The notes beneath the pieces are model-generated. The model saw nothing but the letters and a program-made list of their open reading frames with translations. It ran no database searches and was not told the origin of the DNA. Source: Limonium bicolor (Eukaryota > Streptophyta > Magnoliopsida > Caryophyllales > Plumbaginaceae). From it: a stretch of 64,000 nucleotides of DNA. Where the stretch lies: the NCBI GenBank assembly GCA_023374045.1, contig CM041780.1:95637005-95701004 (forward strand), read 5' to 3'. A program made the position numbers and the translations under genes. Shown one piece after another: positions 12,419 to 21,600 of this stretch. Within the stretch, counting starts at the first letter, position 1; each line of letters begins with the position of its first letter.

Positions 12419-13316
12419 TCATGGACACGTGTACGGCCCTACAAACTTCGGGCTTAGCTTGCCCTTCTGACCAAATCTGAAGACACCCTTCATAGGTGAA
12501 ACTCGCAAGAACACTTGGTCGCCCACGGCGAACTCAAGGTCGCGTCGTCTCACATCCGCATAGGATTTCTGTCTATCTTGGGCTGCCTTCATGTTAGCTC
12601 GGATTTGTTGCATTCGGCTTGCACTTGCTCAAGGTACTCCGGTCCTATTATGACCGCTTCACTTGACTCATCCCAACACAAGGGTGTACGGCAAGGTCTA
12701 CCGTATAGAGCTTGGAAAGGCGACATCTTAATCGAGGCGTGATAACTATTATTATACGAGAACTCGATAAGATGAAGCTTATCTAACCAACTCCCCTGAA
12801 AGTCCAAGGCACATGCCCGAAGCATGTCCTCTAGTGTCTGGATGGTCCTTTCTGTCTGACCGTCGGTCTGAGGATGGAAGCGCGGTACTCAACTTCAGTT
12901 CTGTACCCAACGCTTCCCTTGTGGCTCTCCAGTATCTCGAAAGAAACCTGGGTGTCGCGGTCAGATACTATGGTCTTAGGGACTCCGTGGTGTCTGATAA
13001 TCTTCTTATCAAAGAGCTCAGCTAGCTTTACTACCTTCCAGGTGTCCTTCATCGGTATGAATCTGGCAACCTTGGTAAGGCGATCTACTACAACCCAGAT
13101 CATGTTGAGTCCTCCCCTAGCAGGTGGGAGTCCTACAACAAAATCCATGGAGATATCATGAAATTTCCACTCCGGAACTGGCATAGATTGTACCATTCCG
13201 CCCGGTCTACGGTGTTCAAATTTTACCTTCTGGCATGTCAAGCATCTCAATACGAATTCTGTCACATCTGACTTCATTCCAGACCACCAGAAGTACCTCT
13301 TCATGTCTTTGTACAT
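12419..13316 (-). pseudogene. Pol: integrase, frameshifted
   Basis: This is the integrase of element T, spread over three frames (13316-12831, 12825-12589, 12613-12419). The zinc-binding end shows CLTCQKVK. The core shows ISMDFVVGLP (first Asp) and TIVSDRDTQVSF (second Asp). The segment that should carry the catalytic Glu is out of frame after about 12900. The downstream core continues with [14 protein letters not shown] and [10 protein letters not shown], and the GPY/F-type module is seen as KLSPKFVGPYT. The order and motifs are typical of Ty3/gypsy. This copy cannot make a full integrase as it stands; homopolymer errors in the assembly are an alternative explanation for some shifts. Confidence 0.9.
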
Positions 13317-14209
13317 CTTGGAGGCTCCCGGATGGACTGATAATTTTAGAACTATGTGACTCTCGCAGGATGCGATCCCTTAGCTCAGCATTGCTTCGGG
13401 GGACGCATAGCCTGCCATTCAACCGAATCAAACCATCTTCATGTAGCTTAAAATCATACTTTTTCTTCTCAAATGTACCATTCTCGATCTTGTGTCTGAT
13501 TTCGGTTAGGTAAGGGTCGCTCAACTGAGCGTCTCGCACCTCGTCAACCAAGCTAGAAGAAGCGAGTAGCGAATGGAGCGAGTGTGCTCGACGGCTCAGG
13601 GCGTCGGCTACGATGTTTTCCTTCCCTTCCTTATACTGCAGATTGATGTCGTAGTCTGAGAGAAACTCCATCCACCTTCTCTGTCTCAAGTTGAGTTCTT
13701 TCTGAGTGAATACATACTGTAAGCTCTTATGGTCGGAGTAGATGGTGATGCTTACCCCATAGAGATAGTGTCGCCATATCTTCAAGGCGAAGACAATGGC
13801 TCCTAACTCTAAGTCGTGAGTCGGGTAATTCTCCTCATGTTTCTTCAGCTGGCGGGAGGCATAAGCGACAACCTTGCCATGCTGCATGAGTACGCATCCC
13901 ATTCATTTGCCTGATGCATCGGTATACCTCAAATCCCTCCGTGCCCTCTGGAAGAGTAAGGACGGGCGCTGAGGTCAATGAGTCTTTCAGTTTCTGAAAC
14001 GATAACTCGCACTCATCTGTCCATACAAACGGTGCATCTTTCTTCATCAATGTAGTCATGGGCTTGGCGACTTTCGAGAAGTCCCTTACAAATCTCCGGT
14101 AGTAACCGGCTAGACCAAGAAAGCTCCTAATGTCGGTAACAGTCTTGGGTCTAGGCCATGATCGTACAGCTTCTACTTTAGAAGGGTCAACCGAGATACC
14201 TGCGCTCAA
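13216..14209 (-). pseudogene. Pol: end of reverse transcriptase and RNase H, frameshifted
   Basis: Frame 14209-13835 carries the RT thumb/connection ([35 protein letters not shown]). Frame 13902-13216 carries RNase H ([41 protein letters not shown]). Between them, near 13905, the first catalytic Asp region (DASGK) is reached only after a frameshift and is followed by an in-frame TGA, so the gene is broken there. At the 3' end another shift separates it from the integrase zinc region. The Glu and later Asp residues of RNase H are visible. Confidence 0.9.
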
Positions 14210-15482
14210 GATGACATGTCCAAGGAATGATACCTGATCAAGCCAAAACTCGCATTTGGAGAACTTCGCATAAAGCTGGTTCTGCGCAGTGTCTCTAGCA
14301 CTTTCCTCAAGTGAATTTCATGTTCCTCTGCTGATTTGGAGTATACAAGGATGTCGTCGATGAAGACCACAACCAAAGTGTCTAACTGCTCACTGAATAG
14401 TCGATTCATGAGGTCCATGAATTTTGCCGGTGCGTTTGACAAACCGAATGGCATCACTGTGAATTCATAGTGGCCATATCTTGTACGGAATGCCGTTTTC
14501 TCAATGTCTTCCTCTTTGATTGCAATCTGATGATACCCTGAACGGAGGTCGATCTTGGAGAAGACTGAGGCTCCTTTCAACTGGTCGAATAGGTCGTCGA
14601 TACGTGGTAGAGGGTATTTATTTTTGACTGTGACCGCATTCAGCTCACGGTAGTCAATGCATAGTCGGAGGCTACCGTCCTTCTTCTTCACAAAGAGGAC
14701 CGGTGCTCCCCAGGGTGATACGCTCGGGCGTATGAACCCTTTGTCTAGAAGGTCACGTAACTGCTCTTTCAATTCGGTCATTTCAGCAGGTGTCATACGG
14801 TACGGTGCCCTAGCAATGGGACCGGTACCTGGCAAGAGGTCAATCTCAAACTCCACTGCTCTTGGTGGTGGCATGCCGGGTAGCTCCTTAGGGAATACAT
14901 CAGGATACTCGGATACAATAGGTACTTCATCACTGAACTCTGGATCTCGCTCCAGGTCTTGTACATAACAAAGATACACCTCTTGGCCCTTTCTGAGCTC
15001 CCGGTACATGGCCATGGCAGATATAAGGGTGGTCGAAGGCTCTCTCGGTCTCTGGCGGTAAGATACTGTAACCCCAGAAGGACTCTTGAGCAGCAAACGA
15101 TGCTCGGCGCAGAGGATCCTACCCTTGTGCCGCTCCAACCAATTCATCCCAATGATCACGTCGAATCCCAATCCATTGAATTCGATGAAGGAAATGGGAA
15201 ACGACTCGCCTTTGATTTGTACTGTGGCTGATTGATAATATTTGGTGCACTTTACTCGCTCCTTCGATGGGAGAGTAACCATGAAGTTCGGTAGCTCATC
15301 CGCATCTAGCTTCAACCTCTTCACAAAGGATGGTGATACGAAAGTGTGAGAGGCGCCGGAGTCGAATAACACGTTGGCATCAATGCCATTTACTGGGAAG
15401 GTTCCCGTTAGAATGGTGCCGCTTCTGCCGGCTTGTGCTTCGGTGAGGATGCTCAGGTTACCTTCGGTACCGAGTCCACAAC
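14206..15482 (-). pseudogene. Pol: aspartic protease and reverse transcriptase
   Basis: This is the longest clean part of pol. The frame is open from 15561, but bases upstream of 15482 are probably intron. Numbering from 15561, the protease active site [11 protein letters not shown] has Asp-Ser-Gly at residues 67-69. RT follows, with [19 protein letters not shown] near 290, [12 protein letters not shown], the MPFGLSNAP motif, and the catalytic VFIDD box at 400-403. FIDD is normal in plant chromoviruses. The frame is lost near 14280 by an indel and resumes in 14209-13835. Gag and pol were probably one polyprotein, because joining 16972 to 15482 across the putative intron keeps phase. Confidence 0.93.
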
Positions 15483-15574
15483 CTATTGGATTCACAATTG
15501 GATAAGTATTGATGGTGGACACAAGTGGAATTAAATCAACACTGCTTTTATTGATAACCAACCATCATACATAC
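15483..15574 (-). other. Candidate intron between AlkB frame and protease (92 nt)
   Basis: The minus strand reads donor CACG/GTATGTATG at 15574 and acceptor CCAATAG/GTTGTGG ending at 15483, with a pyrimidine-rich stretch before the AG. The acceptor would enter the protease frame in phase 1, the same phase as the gag donor at 16971. This is predicted from splice consensus and phase only. Confidence 0.45.
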
Positions 15575-15620
15575 CGTGTCTCTAATACACGTTACTAATA
15601 GATTACATGATACTAGGAAT

Positions 15621-16378
15621 TTAATATTTTCTAAAGGTAAGGTTCAGGCGTCCTTGTTTCATGTGTGTGGCATTGATTATTGCCGGCGGTGCCGTATTCA
15701 ACTTGATCTTGTTGATCCCGTGATATAGCATCCTAGAGTTTCCACCCATGATTAGGACATCTCCTGATCTCAATACCAATTTCTGTGCGAGGTCCACACG
15801 CTTCTGCTCGCTATATAGGAATACGGCGTCATCACCAATGGACCAAGACACTACGGGCACTCCTTGTTCAAGGGATTCCGCTGTTCGTCCTTGTCTTGGT
15901 GTAACCCAAGTCGTCCTTCTTTTTCGTAGAAGTTGACGATACAGAGATCCGCTTCAAGTGCGGGGATTGGTTCAGGTTCACATTGCTGTGCAAGTTCCAC
16001 TGCTTGTGTGATGAGGGTCTGAAACTCTGGTGGTATTGTCGGTGGCGTCGCTCCATCTTGTGTTCGTGTCTCCTGGTATGTCTTGGTATAAGGATTCCAG
16101 TCCTTTCCCAAGCACATCATCTTCAGCTTCATCTTCGCTCCTCCGGGGAATTCGGGCGTGTAAAATCCACCTTGACCCGTTCCTAGCTCGTTGCATCGTC
16201 GAATGATTGAGATTTGTGCTTCGGGTGTCAGGTATCCCTTTAATAAGATCATACCTGGTCGGATGACCTGACACTGTTTGTTGGTGTAGTCGTGGTTGGT
16301 GATGTCGATCTCTTCTTGATTCAAGGTTACCGGTATTGGGTAACAGATACTAAAGTTTCCTATGGTTACAAATTTCAT
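15621..16378 (-). pseudogene. AlkB-like 2-oxoglutarate/Fe(II) dioxygenase captured in element T (frameshifted)
   Basis: This frame lies in sense orientation between gag and protease and encodes about 252 residues of an AlkB-family dioxygenase. Such enzymes use Fe(II), 2-oxoglutarate and oxygen to remove methyl groups from DNA or RNA bases. Visible motifs in order are GGFYTPEFPGGAKMKLKMMC, then DLCIVNFYEKEGRLGLHQDKDE (iron-binding His-x-Asp), PVVSWSIGDDAVFLY, LRSGDVLIMGGNSRMLYHG (distal His), and GRLNLTFRKY (the Arg-x-Asn-x-Thr-x-Arg signature that binds 2-oxoglutarate and substrate). The set looks closest to plant ALKBH1-type proteins. Translation starts at ATG 16378 and stops at 15621. One base is missing near 15882, so two frames (16378-15851 and 15860-15621) must be joined. 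That may be decay or an assembly error. Substrate is unknown. Confidence 0.9.
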
Positions 16379-16577
16379 CTACTGTGAGTGTAACACCCGG
16401 CGTGGTGTTACCTCCCACATCGATCGGGAGAGAGCACGAACCATACCTTATTAGGGTGGGGATACTCTTCCCTTGTGTGACGCGTTTTGGGGCGAAACCC
16501 CAGGAACAAATCCGTGCGGCCTGCGTGCCAAAGCGGACAATATCACACATGTGGGCTGTTGTCTGGGCTGTCACAGA

Positions 16578-16592
16578 TGGTATCAGAGCCAG
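16578..16592 (+). other. TRIM primer-binding site (tRNA-iMet)
   Basis: TGGTATCAGAGCCAG lies two bases after the first TRIM LTR and is complementary over 15 nt to the 3' end of plant initiator-Met tRNA including CCA. Confidence 0.92.
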
Positions 16593-16639
16593 ACCCAGGT
16601 CGGTGTGGGTCCAGTGAGCCCGTGAGGGCACTGGGCTCC

Positions 16640-16654
16640 TTAAGGGGGGTAGGG
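16640..16654 (+). other. TRIM polypurine tract
   Basis: TTAAGGGGGGTAGGG directly precedes the second TRIM LTR. The core is the same as in element T and the LARD. Confidence 0.9.
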
Positions 16655-16971
16655 TGTAACACCCGGCGTGGTGTTACCTCCCACATCGATCGGGAGAGAG
16701 CACGAACCATACCTTATTAGGGTGGGGATACTCTTCCCTTGTGTGACGCGTTTTGGGGCGAAACCCCAGGAACAAATCCGTGCGGCCTGCGTGCCAAAGC
16801 GAACAATATCACACATGTGGGCTGTTTGTCTGGGCTGTCACAGTGAGTACTAGTTTCAACTACTTCATTTCATGCTTAGCATACACTTCATTTATTTACT
16901 CATGCATTCACTCATACAGTTACTCTACTACTAGGCATGCTATTTCAAGGATTAAAGGTTTGGGTGATTAC

Positions 16972-17314
16972 CTTGGCCGGATTTCGAACCGGGCCCATCA
17001 CGGTCAATCACATGCAGAACAGGCTGCCTCTGAGGTGCACCCCTGAGGGCCCCGGGATCCCTGTCCCTGAGGTGCCTGCTGGGCCGGTGCATCGCCAGAT
17101 GCCACCTCCTTGCCCTCTCTCTGCTTGTAGTTCTGAAAGCTTCCCTTTGGCTTCGCATTCTCTGGGCATCTATTAGCTGTGTGCCCCAGCTTCTGACAGT
17201 TGTAGCATTTGATGTCTCTCCCATAACAGTCTTTACCAGGATGGTCCTGGTTGCACTTTCTGCACACATAAGTGCGGCCATCTGAGAAGGTTTTGGCGAC
17301 ACCGGAGCTAGAAC
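16972..17314 (-). pseudogene. Gag exon 3: zinc knuckle region
   Basis: This is the nucleocapsid end of Gag. It opens with SSSGVAKTFSDGRTYVCRKC. A CCHC zinc knuckle CYNCQKLGHTANRC (C-x2-C-x4-H-x4-C) follows, preceded by a second Cys/His cluster CRKCNQDHPGKDC. Such knuckles bind the element's RNA for packaging. After a Gln/Gly/Pro-rich tail the zinc frame stops at 17004. The frame that is in phase with protease runs to 16972 and ends PGSKSGQ, so one indel between about 17100 and 17010 is needed for a single polyprotein. The upstream limit is the acceptor CCTCAG at 17315. Confidence 0.85.
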
Positions 17315-17397
17315 CTGAGGTTAGAGGGTTAGCACATGTGTGCGTGGGTATACTAGAAATGATACTTATACGAATACAAATTGGATTAGGAATTTAC
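17315..17397 (-). other. Candidate gag intron 2 (83 nt)
   Basis: Minus strand: donor CCTAAGG/GTAAATTCC (17397) and acceptor TAACCTCAG/GTTCTAGC (17315). Reading through hits a TAA at once, while removal joins PPK-G-SSSGV in phase 1. AT-rich with a pyrimidine tract before the AG. Confidence 0.6.
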
Positions 17398-17676
17398 CCT
17401 TAGGTGGGTGTGATCTCAGTGGCTTAGCTGCCACCGGTGCAGAGTAACCAAGCTGAAGAAGCTCAGCTGGTTTGCCCTGCTCAGCATGGGCACTGCTCTC
17501 ACCCTGGGATTTCTTTTGGGATTGCTGGAAGAAATTCCCCTTTTCTTTTTCCAGCTCTTCCCCTGGTTCTGCTCCTCGGTGCTGGTGTTTTTGTTGCTAG
17601 CTTTGCGCTTCAGCGCAGTCTCTTCATCCCTTAACTGGCAAGTGATCTCAACACGAGAAGCCGCGTGATAACACTC
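17398..17676 (-). pseudogene. Gag exon 2
   Basis: This is the middle of Gag. It opens ECYHAASRVEITCQLRDEET and continues as a charged, low-complexity linker (SQKKSQGESSAHAEQGKPA) that leads to the zinc region through SAPVAAKPLRSHPPKG. One frameshift near 17540, in a run of A and G, separates the two halves. The exon is bounded by an acceptor TTTCAG at 17677 and a donor at 17397. Charged linkers of this kind are usual between the capsid-like domain and the zinc knuckle of plant chromovirus Gag. Confidence 0.7.
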
Positions 17677-17792
17677 CTGAAATTTCAGGTATTAGCCGGG
17701 ATTCTCATTTAAGGAAAGGATAAGGGAAAGATTCAAAGAATTCAAGGAATTTTAAGGAATTGAAATGATTCTAAGGGTTAACCGTTATTTAC
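17677..17792 (-). other. Candidate gag intron 1 (116 nt)
   Basis: Minus strand: donor CTCCAG/GTAAATAACG (17792) and acceptor CTGAAATTTCAG/GAGTG (17677). It is AT-rich with CTTAA/TTGAAT strings suited to a branch site. Removal joins TRFTSLQ to ECYHAAS in phase 0. Unspliced, the frame ends after four codons (VNNG, then a stop). Confidence 0.6.
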
Positions 17793-18459
17793 CTGGAGGG
17801 AGGTAAATCTGGTGTAGCCCATACCGTACCGTAGGCGATGGCTCAGACCGCCATAGAAGCGATCGACCAACACCTGGCCGGTGTATCCTAGATCAGGGAG
17901 AAGACGGAGGATAGAGGTAAAAGTCCTGTAGTACTCATCGACAGACATCTTCTCTGTCATCTTCAAGGCATCCAGCTCTAGCCTTTTCTTTGTTTTGACA
18001 TGTTCGGGGTAGTAGTTTTGAACGGAGGAGTGATGCGAATGAATCCCAGTCGAATGTGGGGTCGCTGACGTGCTCGTGCTTAACCAGCTTCCACCAATCC
18101 ATTGCAGCATCCTTGAGGTAGTAAGCAGCAACTCTGACTCGAACTCCAGCAGGAGCTTCGAGGGTTTCGAAGGCCGTCTCCATCTCGGAGATGTAGGCCT
18201 CGAGCTTAGCCGGATCACTCTCGCCCCTAAAGCAAGGAGGGCGGAGCTCCGCTACAGCTTTTACCCAGTTCGCTTCTCTGGGTGGCGGGGGAGGGATTGG
18301 CCCCGCTTGCGTTTGTTGGGTTAGTTGGGATTGTTGTACAGCTTGTATCACTTGAGGTAGCATCTGCGCTACCGTGGCGGCGACGATCTCAGCTATCGTC
18401 TGCGCGCCGGGTCCGTCACTGCCCCCCTCCTCTGGGGGACCTGGACCTCTGCCTGGCAT
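17793..18459 (-). pseudogene. Gag exon 1: capsid-like (retrotrans_gag) domain
   Basis: This is the N-terminal part of Gag from ATG 18459. A Gln/Pro-rich start (MLPQVIQAVQQSQL, then PPPPP) leads into the retrotransposon gag domain: RPPCFRGESDPAKLEAYISE, AAYYLKDAAMDWWKLVKHE, FDWDSFASLLRSK. After a frameshift near 18020 it continues YYPEHVKTKKRLELDALK, SVDEYYRTFTSILRLLPDL and VDRFYGGLSHRLRYG. The product forms the virus-like particle in the cytoplasm. The start is chosen as the first ATG after the leader that keeps the whole domain; the leader from the PBS is about 200 nt. Confidence 0.88.
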
Positions 18460-18653
18460 CTGAATATTTAACAGTTACATTAGGCTTTGCAAGATATGAC
18501 TCAAAGGTCTTGGAATTTAAGCAAGGTATCGTTCATAAGAACGTTAAGGGTATCCGTTGTTAACAACGGTAGTTCCTAGTTAGGTTTCTAAGTATCCGTC
18601 TTAAGACGGTTGAAATCCTAACTCGGTAATCCCCTATGCTCGGTACTAAGGAC

Positions 18654-18681
18654 ATCAGAGCGTAACTATGCTCTGATACCA
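18654..18681 (-). other. Element T primer-binding site in a hairpin
   Basis: The PBS TGGTATCAGAGC (18681-18670, minus) is complementary to the 3' end of plant tRNA-iMet and lies four bases from the LTR. Its ATCAGAGC half pairs perfectly with GCTCTGAT at 18654-18661 across an 8-nt loop. The region 18460-18653 is leader without a gene. Confidence 0.9.
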
Positions 18682-18685
18682 CTTT

Positions 18686-21600
18686 TGTAACACCCCAACC
18701 GCTAATCCTATGCTTACCGTCTAATCGTCCTATTAATCCTACGAGTTCGCAGCGGAATTATTACATACTTACTACGGCGGGTGAAACAATGCCGCTAACC
18801 GCCCATACGGCTAGCTAGGCTACTAATACTTACAGTCACGGTCTGATGAACATAACGTACCGAGCTACTAAATTACTTACCAAAATTACCATATACCGAA
18901 TACTTACATCAATGGATCACCGAGTATTAAAGTGCGTTCGATTACATCGTCTCTAAGTTCCAAAAGAATGAGTTCCTAAGGCTACTCATCTATACCAATG
19001 CTCCTTTCCCAATATCCAAAAAGGTGTACCCCATGGTACACCGGCTATTCAAGAACTACAGCCATGTACTACTCAGTACACCCATCATAAATTCATTGTT
19101 TACATTCCAAAAAGAAGATAAAAGAAATGAAACTCAATCTTCACATCTTCATCCCACGCGGGTACCTGCGTGTAGTAAAAATGGTGCCCCAAGGGGCTCA
19201 GCAAACGCTGCATATGGACTCCGCATATACCGCGTGCTAGCTAGGGCACGCCGACTATTTGACGTCCACTAAACATGCAGTTCATTTATTTCATACATAC
19301 ATGATTTTCATACAAATTACATGCTCATACGATTCACTACATAATTCAAGGCAACAATACAAAGCACACATCTTACTTACCTTCATAAGGTTAGCCAAAT
19401 TATGCATCCGGGTTAATCGGAATGCTTTACTCTTTTACTCGTTACTTACTTTTTCTTACTTACAAATACTTACTTTCAATTACTTTACTTACTCATTCTT
19501 ACTTACTTATACTCAAGTTAAGTCGTCGGGACCTCCGGCCTTGGGGACTACACGTCCCACATCCGGGATTTACTTGACTCACCAATCCGGGATGCTACCC
19601 ACCTAAGGGATTTGAGCCGCGGACCAGTTTAAGAGTCAGGAATTGGAGCCAACCTCTCGTGACTCCGCATCCTCACGCGTGGCCGAAACTATATCGGACT
19701 TCTACTCATTCCAATTTAATTACCATTTTAAGTTAGGATGGTTAGCTTGTTAGGAATAAGTTAGAAGTCCAAGCACAATAAATAACGGTCACGGTACAAT
19801 ACAACATACATACACACATTCATTATCATCCATACATTTCATGAATTATACAAACTAAGGATTAAAGAAAAATACAACATCATACAACACTACATATTCA
19901 CAAGTATGCATATTAACTCCGATTCGTGCATTTATCTTATTTGGTGATCAATTAGGACACAACACACAAATCAGAGAACCAAGATAGCATGGGGCATGAG
20001 GAATCCATACCGTTCACCGTCGTACGTGATTCCAAACGTCCTTCCGGTGTCACAAATCAAATCCTATTACATACATACAATTAAATGATTAATCTAACTA
20101 GCATTACTTAACTCATACTTACTATGTCCTTATACTTCTTACGCTTACACGTTACTTACTCATTTTCCTTTACTTAAGTTTCTATATTCTTGCCTAAGGT
20201 TTGCATGCTTACTTACATGTACATATACATATATGTGTGGGTACATAATAATATATATATACTATAGTTATTTAAATTAAAAAAAAAAAATTTTGTCAGG
20301 ATTGGGCCGTCCGACCCACCGTCCGACCCAAGCCCTGGGTCAGACCATTCCAGTAAGTTTCGGTTCCAGAAAATTACCCTGTCCGACCCAGCACTATTCC
20401 GTCCGACCCATACCCTCTGGGTCGGACCATTCCAGTAAGTTTTTGGTCTCGAGTCTCAGCTCCGTCCGACCCAGGTCCGACTCACCGTCTGGGTCGGACG
20501 AAGTCAGAAACTTCGACCACTATTTTTTTTGCCCGTCCGACCCACGTCCGATCCACGGCCCTGGGTCGGACCATTACAGAAAGTTTTATTTCGAGATTTA
20601 AGCCATGTCCGACCCACGTCCGACTCACGGCTCTGGGTCGGACCATTACAGAAGGTTTCCTAAGCCATGTCCGACCCACGTCCGACTCACGGCTCTGGGT
20701 CGGACCATTCCAGAAAGTCTGGTTTTCATTTCTTAAGTCCCGTCCGACCCACGTCGACTCACCGTCTGGGTCGGACGGTTCCAGAACCTTGTTACAGTTT
20801 TTATTTTTCTTTCCCAATTCCACCATTGCTCTCCCAATTCCTACATACATCCTAACATGTTTTTGTACAATTTAAACTCCCTAAATCATGCTAATTCATT
20901 TCCTAACTCTTCAAACAACTCTTTACTAACTTATACACAATTTTTTCCTAAGTTTCAACTCAACACTTGCACTAGTTATCCCTAGTTGTGTTTTGCTACA
21001 GATTTTAAGCCTAACTCTCCCCATCTACAACTCCCTCTTCTAATGTCATTGATAACACCTCTAATACACTACAACTACATTAACTATCTCTCCCCATCTT
21101 CCCTCTATTTATCTATCTCAAAAAACCTGTTACGACTTACATTATCCACCTAGTTTAAAATTCACTAAGTGTTATAATTCTAGATAAATTTTGACATAAC
21201 CTCCCCTATATTTTTACACTCTCATCACTCAATCTAGTTCACAATTCAACACTTATTTTACCTGTTACAACAATCAAAATACACCAGCTCCCATATACAA
21301 TACCAATACTAAAAAACACTAAAAAAACACTACAAAATTTCCTGCACACAAACACCAATCCCCAATCTGTTTTGTAATAGTTTTTAAATTGTTTTCAAAG
21401 GTTCAAAATACTAATATTCTCTTACTCATTACACCATTACCACACTACTAATTACAATACCCATTTTAGCTTCCTAAAAATCTGTTGCATACATGTATAC
21501 AAGGCTACATAAGGGGATGTAATTTACCTTGTTTCTCTTTTCTTTCTTGCTTCTCCCTTCTCTCTCTACCGGTTTTGTAATCTCAATTCCTTTAACACTA

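Larger units (their letters stand above)
16389..16842 (+). mobile_element. Complete TRIM element (454 bp)
   Basis: This is a miniature non-coding LTR retrotransposon. Its direct LTRs are 16389-16575 (187 bp) and 16655-16842 (188 bp), both TGTAACACCC...GGCTGTCACA and nearly identical. The internal region is only 79 bp and consists of little more than a primer site and a purine tract. The 5-bp target duplication GTGAG is exact (16384-16388 and 16843-16847). The LTR contains TCCCACATCGATCGGGAG and GGACAATATCACAC (GAACAATATC in the second LTR), resembling a widespread plant TRIM LTR type as I remember it. It must borrow all proteins from an autonomous element. It is antisense to element T. Confidence 0.95.
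16382..16971 (-). other. Candidate gag-to-AlkB intron, carrying a TRIM
   Basis: The donor CCAAG/GTAATCACC at 16971 follows the last gag codons and the acceptor CTCACAG lies three bases before the AlkB ATG. Without the 454-bp TRIM and one copy of its duplication the interval would be about 131 nt, a usual plant intron length. Joining would place a stop about 11 codons into the AlkB exon in the gag frame, so AlkB would be read from its own ATG. Predicted from consensus only. Confidence 0.4.

Noticed and set aside
15851..15890. Programmed ribosomal frameshifting in the AlkB frame
   Set aside because: No slippery heptamer or following structure is evident; a single missing base is simpler.
16389..16842. 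Cassandra-type TRIM
   Set aside because: No 5S rRNA-like promoter boxes in the LTR; only size and general structure agree.
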